DNA from: Ruminococcus sp.
GTDB taxonomy: Bacteria; Bacillota; Clostridia; Lachnospirales; Lachnospiraceae
Direction of reading: 5' to 3'
DNA: 64,000 bases
NCBI GenBank assembly: GCA_013911065.1
Contig: JACERV010000011.1
Coordinates: 62,001-126,000 of the forward strand
Shown: piece after piece, positions 25,579 through 33,932 of the stretch
How positions within the stretch are numbered: the stretch's first letter is position 1
Layout of the letters: the number at the start of each line of letters is the position of its first letter
Notes under the pieces: model-generated
What the model was told of the DNA's origin: nothing
Databases searched by the model: none
Seen by the model: only the letters and a program-made list of their open reading frames with translations
Position numbers and translations under genes: made by a program

Positions 25579-26889
25579 CTATGCATCCTGCACACCGCAC
25601 CAGTCTATTAAAATGGATGCTATCATCTTCGTACAGGTTACCAGTTCCTCTATTTCAATAAACTCATCTGCCTGATGTGCCAGCCTTGGGTCACCAGGGC
25701 CGATATTAAGAGTCGGAATTCCCACATTGCAGAACCATCCCATATCTGTATGGCAGCAGATTCCTTCCACAATGGAATCCGGGTTTACTTCCTGTGCACT
25801 GTCCCTTGCAGTCTGGAAAAACGGCTGATCGTCCAGTGTTTCTCCGCAGTCCGCATCAATAAGCCATTCTATCTGAGGCACGTTGTCTTTAAGCCATGGG
25901 TCTGTCTGTGCCACAGCCTGTACAAAATCCTCGATTTCCTTCTTTACTTTAGAGCCCAATCCGTTTTCATCCTTCTCAGACGGAAGATACTGGGCATTAA
26001 ATGTAAGCTCCGCCCTGTTTGCAAATGTAGTCGGGTACTCTCCTGCATGGAATTCAGCAATATGTATCTGGCATGGAATGGGCAGATATTTGTGCTCTTT
26101 TGTCACGGACCATTCCTTATTCAGCCTTCTGAATTGCTCCAGATAAAGGGAAGCTTTATCAATAGCATCTACGGCTCCGCCGGTTCTGAAATCCCCCTGC
26201 TTCAGCTCAATGTGCCCTGCTCTGCCTTCTATCGTAAGTTTTCCCCACAAAATTCCTCTGCACAGGGGTGCGATTTTCAGATGTGTCGGCTCCGTAATCA
26301 GGCATCCGTCAGCACGGTATCCTTCAGCCACCAGCGCCAGTGTTCCCATACCGCCGGCTTCTTCGTCTACTACAGTGCCAATCATGGCGTCTCCTTTTAA
26401 CTGAAGCCCGCTTTTTTGTATCGCTTTCAGGGCTGCCGTCATGGCTGCAATTCCACCTTTCATGTCAACTGCCCCACGTCCGTAAAGTCTGTCACGGCAA
26501 ATTTCTGCTCCAAAGGGGTCTTTTGTCCATTTACTCCCTCTCTGTACCACATCGATATGTCCTGACATCATCATGGACTTTCCGCCGCCGCATCCCTCTA
26601 ATTTAGCAAATAAATTTGGACGGTTTTCAAAAGTATGGTCCGCATAATAACCTGCTTTCCCTTCATATTCTGCAAGTTTTTCTGCGTCAGGATAAGTAAA
26701 CTCCGTCTTCATTCCCATATCGTCCAGATATGCTTTTAAAACCTCCTGTGCCAGCCCTTCTTTTTTGTAGGCATTCTCTTCATCAAAATAAGGGTTTACG
26801 CTGGGCACCTGGATTAATGCCTGAAGCAGCCCCACTACTTCCTGCTTATTTTCCTCTATCCACTGATATACAAGTTCCTTTTGATTCAT
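25579..26889 (-). CDS. M20-family metallohydrolase (ArgE/DapE type), first of T1
   Basis: A 436-residue zinc hydrolase. Ligands and catalytic residues are seen in SGHIDVVQRG, GRGAVDMKGG, VVDEEAGGMG, TEPTH and the final RLAHQADEF. Its start overlaps the end of the ATPase gene by 4 bp, and it lies between ATPase and permease genes, an unusual position for an enzyme in a transporter operon. Tight coupling suggests the transported molecule is its substrate, for example an N-acyl or amino-acyl sugar conjugate. That is inference. Confidence 0.88.
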   Translation of the reverse strand: MNQKELVYQWIEENKQEVVGLLQALIQVPSVNPYFDEENAYKKEGLAQEVLKAYLDDMGMKTEFTYPDAEKLAEYEGKAGYYADHTFENRPNLFAKLEGCGGGKSMMMSGHIDVVQRGSKWTKDPFGAEICRDRLYGRGAVDMKGGIAAMTAALKAIQKSGLQLKGDAMIGTVVDEEAGGMGTLALVAEGYRADGCLITEPTHLKIAPLCRGILWGKLTIEGRAGHIELKQGDFRTGGAVDAIDKASLYLEQFRRLNKEWSVTKEHKYLPIPCQIHIAEFHAGEYPTTFANRAELTFNAQYLPSEKDENGLGSKVKKEIEDFVQAVAQTDPWLKDNVPQIEWLIDADCGETLDDQPFFQTARDSAQEVNPDSIVEGICCHTDMGWFCNVGIPTLNIGPGDPRLAHQADEFIEIEELVTCTKMIASILIDWCGVQDA

Positions 26890-28457
26890 CCCGCCACCTC
26901 CTGGTCTTCCTTCAAATTCAATGCATTCTTTAGTACATCCTCTTCTGTAACAGTATCTCTGTCGAATCTGGCTGTTACCTTTCCTTTATACAAAGTAATA
27001 ATATTGTCACTAAGCTCCATAATCTCCGGCAAATCAGAAGATATTACGATAACCGCCACTCCTGTCTTTGCCAGTTCAATTACGTATTTGTGTATCTCAG
27101 TTTTTGTCATTACATCAATACCACGGGTAGGCTCATCCAGAATCAATACCTTGGGTTCCTGCAAAAGCCAGCGGCAAAACAGGACCTTCTGCTGCCCTCC
27201 GCCGCTCAGGCTGTTGACACTTATAGATTGGCCTGGTGTTTTGATACTGTATTTATCAATATTATCCTGTACTACCTGTTTCTCTTTTTTCTTATTGATA
27301 ATTCCAATTTTATTTGATAGACTGTCCAGGAAAGAGACACTCATGTTATCCCTGACTGGATGTATATCAAACAGGCCCTGTGCCCCCCGGTCTTCAGGCA
27401 CATAGAATATACGCTTTTCAATTGCCTCATTGATGGATATCCGGCTGATATCCTGCCCCTCAAAAAGTATCTGTCCGCGCTCTGCACTTGTCTCTCCAAA
27501 GATAGCTCGGGCAACTTCAGACCTTCCGGCACCGACCAGACCGTACATTCCAAGAATCTGCCCCGGCTTCACCTCAAAGGAAATATCCTGAAATGCAGAT
27601 TTATATGACAAATTCTTAACCTCCAGAATCGCTTTCTCTCCCCATGTCCGTTCTTCATACACACTCATATTAATTTTTCTGCCTGACATTGCTGTAATAA
27701 TTGTTTCCTCTGTAGCCTCCTGCGGAAGAAGGGTACCGGTCAGACAGCCATCCCTCAAAACAATGATATCATCGGATATTCTTAGAATTTCGGGGATTCT
27801 GTGACTGATGTACATAATGCTTACTCCGCGGTTTTTTAAATCGGCAATAATTTCAAACAGTTTTTCAGATTCGTTATGACTCAAAATGGAGGTAGGTTCA
27901 TCCAAAATCAGTATCTTGCATTTCTTATAAATACCTCTTGCAATGAGTACCAGCTGTTGATTTCCTATAGACAGTTTGCTCATGGTCAGATGAAGAATAT
28001 CCCCGGAGAGCCCTACCATCTTCAGCGCTTCCTTCGCTTCCTCATACATTTCCGTCCACTGGATTGTCTTATTTTTACTTACCAGCTCATTACCCATAAA
28101 GATATTTTCCAACACCGACATATCCGCAAAAATATTAGGCTCCTGATACACAATTGAGATTCCCTTTTTCACGGCATCTAACGGAGAATTAAGACTCAGC
28201 TTTTCTCCTTGAAAATAAATATCACCCCTGTCATTTTTCAGGGCACCGGCAATAATCTTCATCAACGTGGATTTACCTGCACCATTCTCTCCGATTACAG
28301 ACAGAACCTCTCCTTTTTTCAGTTCAAAGCTAACATTCTGAAGGGCCTTTACTCCGCCGAATGACTTGCTCACTCCCTCTGCTTTTAAAATGATTTCTTC
28401 TGCCAACTTCTTTCTCTCCTCTCTACTAAAGGAAGGGAGCATATCCTGCGTCTTCAC
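26886..28457 (-). CDS. CUT2 ABC transporter ATPase, T1
   Basis: A 523-residue protein with two ABC domains in tandem. The first has Walker A GENGAGKST, a signature-like LSIGNQQLV and Walker B ILILDEPTS; the second has a degenerate Walker A (GLVGAGRSE), signature LSGGGQQKV and Walker B VLILDEPTRGID. This asymmetry is normal for ribose-type ATPases. It lies 50 bp downstream of the binding protein gene and is followed by the overlapping M20 hydrolase. Confidence 0.92.
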   Translation of the reverse strand: MKTQDMLPSFSREERKKLAEEIILKAEGVSKSFGGVKALQNVSFELKKGEVLSVIGENGAGKSTLMKIIAGALKNDRGDIYFQGEKLSLNSPLDAVKKGISIVYQEPNIFADMSVLENIFMGNELVSKNKTIQWTEMYEEAKEALKMVGLSGDILHLTMSKLSIGNQQLVLIARGIYKKCKILILDEPTSILSHNESEKLFEIIADLKNRGVSIMYISHRIPEILRISDDIIVLRDGCLTGTLLPQEATEETIITAMSGRKINMSVYEERTWGEKAILEVKNLSYKSAFQDISFEVKPGQILGMYGLVGAGRSEVARAIFGETSAERGQILFEGQDISRISINEAIEKRIFYVPEDRGAQGLFDIHPVRDNMSVSFLDSLSNKIGIINKKKEKQVVQDNIDKYSIKTPGQSISVNSLSGGGQQKVLFCRWLLQEPKVLILDEPTRGIDVMTKTEIHKYVIELAKTGVAVIVISSDLPEIMELSDNIITLYKGKVTARFDRDTVTEEDVLKNALNLKEDQEVAG

Positions 28458-28507
28458 TTTGAATATACTCCCTATTTCCCGGTGCTTAGCCTCTGCCCGG
28501 ACCTTGT

Positions 28508-29566
28508 CTAGAAATCAAAATCATCCACATTATCTTTTGTGATAATCAAAGGTTCTCCTAATAATAAAATTTTATTTTCAGCATCCCATTTAACGGGATT
28601 GGAGATTCCTTGAATCTCATTTACTTCTTCGAATTCTTTGCCTTCTGCAACCATTTTTCCTGCCCATACAGTCAGATAGCCAAGTTCATACGCATCCCAT
28701 AAAATGGACTCTTCCATAACACCTGCATCAATAAAAGGTTTTACCGTAGCCGGGGACCCGTATCCGATTACTTTTACTTCCCCTGCTTTTCCTTCCTGCT
28801 GTACAGCCTGTGCCACACCTGGAATTGTAGAAGATGCAACTGCAACCAGTCCTTTAAGGTCAGGATATCTGGTCATTAGTTCTTGCGCCTGTTTTAATGC
28901 CTGCTCGCTGCTTCCGCCCTGTGTATAACGAATATCTACAATCTCGATATCCGGATATTTGTCTTTTTGCTGTTCTTCCATGTAAGAAATCCAGGTATTC
29001 AGGTTTGTAGCAGTAGATTCTCCGGAAACAATACCAACCTGTCCCTTTTCACCAATCTGGGCTGCCAGTCTGTCCATAAGCGTTCTTCCCAGGTCTTCGT
29101 CCAACGCCTGTGCCACATAAAATTCTCTTGTACTGTCCGGTGCATCCGAGTCACTTGTATATACATGAATTCCTGCTTCCTGTGCCTTTTCAATATATGG
29201 ATTGGTGGATGAGCTGTCCAGTACGGATAAGGACATTGCATTCACACCTTGTTTGATGAGACTGTCCATAATCTTTACCTGCTCTGCTGCGTTGGCCTGT
29301 GTAGCTCCGGTATACAAAAATTCTACTCCCAAATCTTCCGCCGCTTTGTTTCCGCCGTCTTCCATGGCCGTAAAGTATGGAATGCCAATAAGCTGAGGTA
29401 TAAATGCAATTTTCAGCTTATCTCCTGAACTTTCTGTCTTTTCCTCACTTTTGGTGTCCGTGCCTTTTTCCTCTTCCTTACCAGAGCTTCCACACCCTGC
29501 CAGCAAACTTGCTGCCATAGCCCCTGCCAATAATGCAGCCATCATTTTTTTCCATCTGTTTTTCAT
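28508..29566 (-). CDS. LsrB/RhaS-like sugar-binding lipoprotein, T1
   Basis: A 352-residue solute-binding lipoprotein. The signal peptide ends at the lipobox SLLAGCG near residue 22. The mature domain begins KIAFIPQLIGIPYFTAMEDG, then has TSDSDAPDSTREF, GIVSGESTATNLNTW and a C-terminal NVDDFDF. These blocks closely resemble the AI-2 (LsrB) and rhamnose (RhaS) binding protein group, not RbsB. The longer frame from 29608 is rejected: GGAGGAGAAGT lies just before the ATG at 29566. It is the first gene of T1, with promoter and two LacI sites upstream. Confidence 0.9.
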   Translation of the reverse strand: MKNRWKKMMAALLAGAMAASLLAGCGSSGKEEEKGTDTKSEEKTESSGDKLKIAFIPQLIGIPYFTAMEDGGNKAAEDLGVEFLYTGATQANAAEQVKIMDSLIKQGVNAMSLSVLDSSSTNPYIEKAQEAGIHVYTSDSDAPDSTREFYVAQALDEDLGRTLMDRLAAQIGEKGQVGIVSGESTATNLNTWISYMEEQQKDKYPDIEIVDIRYTQGGSSEQALKQAQELMTRYPDLKGLVAVASSTIPGVAQAVQQEGKAGEVKVIGYGSPATVKPFIDAGVMEESILWDAYELGYLTVWAGKMVAEGKEFEEVNEIQGISNPVKWDAENKILLLGEPLIITKDNVDDFDF

Positions 29567-29609
29567 ACTTCTTCTCCTCCTTATTCCTTGTTTTCCCGGA
29601 AAAATCATC

Positions 29610-29626
29610 TAGTAAAACGTTTTTCC
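29610..29626 (-). promoter_or_regulatory. LacI-type operator 1 of T1
   Basis: Minus-strand GGAAAAACGTTTTACTA, placed just downstream of the -10 box. It matches the site at 29786-29802 at 16 of 17 positions, in opposite orientation. Confidence 0.8.
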
Positions 29627-29642
29627 ATTTTTTTATAAACTC

Positions 29643-29671
29643 ATAGTACTTTACAAAAACCCAAAAGTCAA
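29643..29671 (-). promoter_or_regulatory. Promoter of operon T1
   Basis: On the minus strand TTGACT (29666-29671) and TACTAT (29643-29648) are 17 bp apart, about 80 bp before the binding-protein start. Confidence 0.75.
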
Positions 29672-29785
29672 TCGTCATTATTTTACTATTTATTTATATA
29701 TTTTTTGTTTATTTTGATGGATTCCTTTGATTTTATAGTCATTTTAAACAAATGAAAAATAAATTTTTGGCACTTATATCGTTTT

Positions 29786-29802
29786 GGAAAATCGTTTTAC
29801 TA
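29786..29802 (+). promoter_or_regulatory. LacI-type operator 2 of T1
   Basis: GGAAAATCGTTTTACTA on the plus strand, upstream of the T1 promoter. Paired with operator 1 about 176 bp away, it would allow repression by looping. Confidence 0.75.
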
Positions 29803-29858
29803 AAGATATTTTTGAAACATGAACTGCCATACCCGCCCCTTCTGGTCCCCAAGAAAAC

Positions 29859-29891
29859 AAAAAATGACAGGTCTCTGAGAGGAAACCTGTC
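29859..29891 (-). terminator. Intrinsic terminator of operon T2
   Basis: On the minus strand GACAGGT (29885-29891 reversed) pairs with ACCTGTC at 29866-29872, followed by ATTTTTTG, 30 bp past the FGGY kinase stop. It separates T2 from T1. Confidence 0.85.
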
Positions 29892-29920
29892 ATCCATCTG
29901 AATTTTCTTTATTCCTTTTT

Positions 29921-31396
29921 TTACTTCGTCAGCACGGTTTCCACCGCCGCCTTCCACCCTGCATATTTCACTTCTCGCAGCGTCCCATCCATTTCCGGCT
30001 CATACTTCACCCGGTTCAATCTCCCGAAGATTGTATCATCCCATATGCCCAGAGCAAGACCTGCTGCATAAGCCGGGCCAATACCGGAAAGTTCTTCGGA
30101 ATCCGGTACCTGTACGACGGCATCCGCAATATCGCTCTGGAACTGCATCAAATAGGTATTTCTCGTGGGGCCTCCGTCTACACGGAGTTCCCCGACTTTG
30201 ACCCCTGCATCCTCACTCATTGCTCTGATGATATCAGTAATCTGGTAAGCAATACATTCCACGCCTGCCCTCACAACTTCTGCTTTACCGGTCGTGCGGG
30301 TCATTCCCAGGATAGAGGCTGCTGCGTGACTGTCCCAATAAGGCGCTCCCAGGCCGGAAAATGCCGGAACCAGGTAGAGAGAATCACCTTGTACGGCCTC
30401 CTTTGCCAAAGTTTCCGTTTCCCCTGGAGACTGAATCAGTTTCAGATCATCTTTCAGCCAGGTAATAACCGCCCCTGTATAATTCAGGTTTCCTTCCAGT
30501 ACGTAATGGACTTCTCCCCCTATACTCCACGCCAGAGAAGTCACAACCCCGTGGGTGCTCAGAACCGGAGTTCTGCCAATATTCATCATAATGGAGGAGC
30601 CTGTTCCGTAGGTAGACTTCGTCATGCCAGGCTGTAAGCAGCCCTGTCCAAACAGAGAACCGTGAGAATCTCCTAACACTCCATGAATCGGGATTGAGCG
30701 GGGGAGTACCCCTTCAAAGTCTGTCTCTCCAAAGTTTGAATCTGAATCACAGACCTCAGCCATATTCTTTGCATCAATACCGAATAACATGCATACCTCT
30801 TCATCCCATTTTAAATCAAAGATGTTAAATAACTGAGTTCTTGATGCATTGGAATAATCCGTCTTATATGACTGGCCTTTTGTCAGCTTATACACCAGCC
30901 AGCTATCAATGGTTCCATGACAGATATTCCCTGCATCTGCTCTTTCTTTTGCTCCTTCTACATTTTCCAAAATCCAGGAAATTTTGGAGGCAGGGAAATA
31001 GGGAGACAAATTCATCCCCGTTTTCTTACGGATATTCTCTGCCTCTCCTAGTTTTTCTACCCGCTCACAGATTTCTGCTGCCCTGGCGCACTGCCATACA
31101 ATTGCATTTCCCAAAGGTTCCCCGGTTGTTTTATCCCACGCCAGGGATGTTTCACGCTGATTGCTGATACCCGCACCTATAATCTTTGTCTTATCAATTC
31201 CTTCCGTAAGCCGAGCCACTACGTCAATGACATTTGTATAAATCTCAGAGGGATTGTGGGATACCCATCCTTTTTTATTAATAATCTGTTCATGGGATCT
31301 GTCCGTACGCTTAATCAGACTTCCGTTCTCATCAAACAGCAGCGCCTTCGTTCCCTGGGTGCTCTGGTCAATGCTAATAATATATTGTTCCGCCAT
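29921..31396 (-). CDS. FGGY-family carbohydrate kinase, GlpK-like
   Basis: A 491-residue FGGY kinase. The opening IISIDQSTQGTKALLFDENG, NQRETSLAWDK near 83 (the Arg-Glu pair that holds polyol hydroxyls), WQCARAAE, YGTGSSIMMN and a C-terminal DGGPTRNTYLMQFQSD are clear. Automatic annotation would call it glycerol kinase, but the GDQQAAL motif of GlpK reads GDSHGSL here and the N-terminus departs from the GlpK ALDQGTTSSR form. It is the last gene of operon T2, after an isomerase, transketolase halves and ribose genes, so a ketopentose or apulose is a likelier substrate. Confidence 0.85.
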   Translation of the reverse strand: MAEQYIISIDQSTQGTKALLFDENGSLIKRTDRSHEQIINKKGWVSHNPSEIYTNVIDVVARLTEGIDKTKIIGAGISNQRETSLAWDKTTGEPLGNAIVWQCARAAEICERVEKLGEAENIRKKTGMNLSPYFPASKISWILENVEGAKERADAGNICHGTIDSWLVYKLTKGQSYKTDYSNASRTQLFNIFDLKWDEEVCMLFGIDAKNMAEVCDSDSNFGETDFEGVLPRSIPIHGVLGDSHGSLFGQGCLQPGMTKSTYGTGSSIMMNIGRTPVLSTHGVVTSLAWSIGGEVHYVLEGNLNYTGAVITWLKDDLKLIQSPGETETLAKEAVQGDSLYLVPAFSGLGAPYWDSHAAASILGMTRTTGKAEVVRAGVECIAYQITDIIRAMSEDAGVKVGELRVDGGPTRNTYLMQFQSDIADAVVQVPDSEELSGIGPAYAAGLALGIWDDTIFGRLNRVKYEPEMDGTLREVKYAGWKAAVETVLTK

Positions 31397-31452
31397 AGTG
31401 CTGCTCCTTTATATGTCTCTAAAATTTCTTCCGCTGTATAAGGCAGAATCAT

Positions 31453-32337
31453 TTACAGTTCTGTCTTCAGAACCTCTTCTCTTAATGGTATGGAGGCTGT
31501 TGCTCCCTGACGGGATACTGCCATTGCAGATGCCTTTGCCGCCAGTAAAAGACCTTCTGGTACTGGGAGTCCTTGAATAACTGAGGAAATGAAGTATCCG
31601 GTAAATGTATCTCCCGCCGCCGTGGTATCCACCACCTCTACTCTGTAAATCCCCTGTCTGTACTGCTCCTCCTTGTACTGGTAAACAGCTCCGTTTCCTC
31701 CCAGCGTCAGCACAACCTTTGCATTGGGATAGATGGCTTTCAGTTTCTCCAGCATCTTCTCCGTATCTGTCTCACCGGTTACCTGTTCCCCCTCAATCTC
31801 ATTAAGCAGAAACATAGAAATTTTGCCGAAATCGCAAGCATCCAAGGCGCTGTCATAAGGTGACGGATTCAGAATAATCATCATGCCCCGCTCATAAGCC
31901 TGGTCTATGATGTAATCCAGCAGATTCACTTCATTTTGAAGCAGCAGAATATCCCCTTTTTCAAAGTGGCTCAGCACCCCATCTACATATTCCTTCGTAA
32001 TCCTCCGGTTCGCACCGCCGTACAGCAGGATGCAGTTTTGCCCCTGCTTATCCACCTGAATGATGGTGTGCCCGGATTTACCTGGAATTGTACAGATATA
32101 GTCCGTTTTTACACCGCCTTCCTCACAGGCTTTCAAAAGTTCTCCGCCTTCTTCGCCCACCATTCCGGCGTGATAAACGGATACCCCTGCCCTGGCAAGC
32201 GCAATGGACTGGTTCAGCCCCTTTCCTCCGCAGAATATATCCATGCCAAAGGAGGCCAGCGTCTCTCCCGGAGCCACCATATGGTCAACAGAATACACAT
32301 AATCTAAATTTAATGATCCAAAATTTAATACCTTCAT
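31453..32337 (-). CDS. rbsK: Ribokinase (PfkB family), copy 2
   Basis: A 294-residue PfkB-family kinase, same length as copy 1 and about 93% identical by direct comparison (about 20 substitutions, no gaps). GGKGLNQSIALARAG and DTTAAGDTFTGYF are conserved. It lies 27 bp after rbsD and before the FGGY kinase in T2. With RbsD and the RbsABC-like transporter it forms a normal ribose-use set, so this copy is likely the original and copy 1 the derived one, though the direction is not shown. Confidence 0.93.
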   Translation of the reverse strand: MKVLNFGSLNLDYVYSVDHMVAPGETLASFGMDIFCGGKGLNQSIALARAGVSVYHAGMVGEEGGELLKACEEGGVKTDYICTIPGKSGHTIIQVDKQGQNCILLYGGANRRITKEYVDGVLSHFEKGDILLLQNEVNLLDYIIDQAYERGMMIILNPSPYDSALDACDFGKISMFLLNEIEGEQVTGETDTEKMLEKLKAIYPNAKVVLTLGGNGAVYQYKEEQYRQGIYRVEVVDTTAAGDTFTGYFISSVIQGLPVPEGLLLAAKASAMAVSRQGATASIPLREEVLKTEL

Positions 32338-32364
32338 AATTATTGTCCCTCAAAGTTTCTTGTG

Positions 32365-32766
32365 TCAGGCCGGAAATGCAACACCAGCTCTCAATATAAT
32401 GTTTGGATAAGGTGTGAACTCTCCAGTCCGTATTACAAACTTAATATTCTTCATCATTTCTTTTAATTGTACATGGCTGATCATCTCTGACCCTGCACCC
32501 GGAAGCTTCCCCCGTATATAAGAAAGTAACTCCTCATTCTTCTCTACAATCTCTTCTGCCAGGATATAATATTCCACTTCCGCCTCGTCCAGCACCGCAT
32601 CCATTACCTGCCGGAACCCAGGAACTCCCCCACACAGAGCCAGGTCCACAATCTCCACATCCTTTGGGACAGGCATCCCACCATCAGCAATCATAAATCT
32701 ATCTTTATGCCCCAGGCCGGCAATCAATCCTGCTAATTGTGCATTGATAATACCTCTTTTTTTCAT
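32365..32766 (-). CDS. rbsD: D-ribose pyranase
   Basis: A 133-residue RbsD/FucU-family mutarotase that interconverts pyranose and furanose forms of ribose so that the kinase can use it. MKKRGIINAQLAGLIAGLGH contains the catalytic-type His at residue 20, and GGMPVPKDVEIVDLAL and the C-terminal RTGEFTPYPNIILRAGV are typical. It follows the permease gene after a spacer holding a long palindrome, and precedes ribokinase 2 by 27 bp. Confidence 0.93.
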   Translation of the reverse strand: MKKRGIINAQLAGLIAGLGHKDRFMIADGGMPVPKDVEIVDLALCGGVPGFRQVMDAVLDEAEVEYYILAEEIVEKNEELLSYIRGKLPGAGSEMISHVQLKEMMKNIKFVIRTGEFTPYPNIILRAGVAFPA

Positions 32767-32805
32767 ACCGTCACCCCTTCTTTTCAGAATATTCTGAATA
32801 CGGCC

Positions 32806-32850
32806 ATCAAGAGGGTCAGTCCCTTTTCAAAAGGGACTGACCCTCTTGAT
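32806..32850. repeat. Perfect 45-bp REP-like palindrome
   Basis: Two exact 22-bp arms (AAGAGGGTCAGTCCCTTTT core) surround one central C at 32828. It lies between the T2 permease and rbsD genes. No U-tract follows on the minus strand, so it is not a typical terminator. The GGGTCAGTCCC core resembles repetitive extragenic palindromes mobilised by REP-associated transposases. A second, 16-bp palindrome (TTCAGAATATTCTGAA, 32783-32798) lies next to it. Confidence 0.7.
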
Positions 32851-32876
32851 TTCCTCCCGGCCTCCTCTTTATCTTT

Positions 32877-33929
32877 TTACTTATTCTCATTACGGGCCTG
32901 GAGTGCCATTTTTGCCTGTAAGTTTCTCTGTACCTGGTCAATGATAACAGCCAGGATGATAACGAGCCCTCTGATAATTTTCTGCCAGAATTCTGTAACA
33001 CCGCACATGGTCATACCATCATTGATAACACCGATAACAAATGCACCTACAATCGTTCCGCCGATGGTTCCTACGCCGCCTGCCATGGAGGTTCCTCCAA
33101 GTACGGATGCAGCGATGGCGTTCATTTCCCATGATTCACCTGTTTTCGGAGTTGCTGATACTAACTGGGATGTTGCAATAATACCTACAATTGCAGAACA
33201 AAATCCAGAAAATGCATAGACCCATATTTTCACTTTATCTACCTTGATACCCGATAACTTAGATGCTCTTTCATTCCCTCCGATAGATAGCACATGCCAG
33301 CCAAAAGGTGTTTTTTTCAGAATCAGCCCGGCTACAATGGCAATTAGAATGAGGATGACTACACCTGCCGGAATGGATGTTCCTGCAATATTACGGCCAA
33401 ACACTTCAAAACCGGTATTTCCAAGCCCTTCATTCCCTGCCAGTTTTGAGAAGGTTTTACCATCGGAACGGATATTTGCAAATCCTCTCCAAATATACAT
33501 GGTACCTAAGGTTGCAATGAACGGAGCCACATTGAATTTTGTAATGACAATTCCATTCACCATACCCATAACCGCTCCGAGAAGTACTGTAATCAGCACG
33601 ATCATGGGCACGCTGAAATATAAGGTTACACCAAAAATTTTTAATACAAGCCCTTCTTCAATCAGGCCGCCCGCAATCATTCCGGCAAGTCCTGCTATGG
33701 AGCCAACTGATAAATCAATGCCGCCGGTAATGATGACATATGTCATGCCGATTGCCAGTATACCGTAGAGCGCCACGTGCTTTGCTACTGTCAGAAGTGC
33801 TCCTGCACTCAAAAAGTTATTCGCCGTAATACTAAAGAATATGAGCAGAATAACTAATACAATAAATGTACGCCCCTTCAAAAGGGTCATCGCCAATTTA
33901 TTATTTCCTGTTTTTTGATTCGCTGCCAT
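32877..33929 (-). CDS. rbsC: CUT2 ABC transporter permease, T2 (RbsC-like)
   Basis: A 350-residue membrane protein. The RbsC signatures IITGGIDLSVGSIAGLAGMI (near residue 65), SIGGNERASKLSGIKVDKVK (near 217) and VLGGTSMAGGVGTIGGT (near 275) are all present, with about eight membrane helices. It lies 3 bp after the ATPase gene. As T2 has a single permease gene, it probably acts as a homodimer. Confidence 0.92.
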   Translation of the reverse strand: MAANQKTGNNKLAMTLLKGRTFIVLVILLIFFSITANNFLSAGALLTVAKHVALYGILAIGMTYVIITGGIDLSVGSIAGLAGMIAGGLIEEGLVLKIFGVTLYFSVPMIVLITVLLGAVMGMVNGIVITKFNVAPFIATLGTMYIWRGFANIRSDGKTFSKLAGNEGLGNTGFEVFGRNIAGTSIPAGVVILILIAIVAGLILKKTPFGWHVLSIGGNERASKLSGIKVDKVKIWVYAFSGFCSAIVGIIATSQLVSATPKTGESWEMNAIAASVLGGTSMAGGVGTIGGTIVGAFVIGVINDGMTMCGVTEFWQKIIRGLVIILAVIIDQVQRNLQAKMALQARNENK

Positions 33930-33932
33930 AAT

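Noticed and set aside
28508-29566. T1 as a standard AI-2 Lsr operon
   Set aside because: The binding protein is LsrB-like, but lsrK, lsrR, lsrF and lsrG are absent and hydrolases and a ribokinase replace them.
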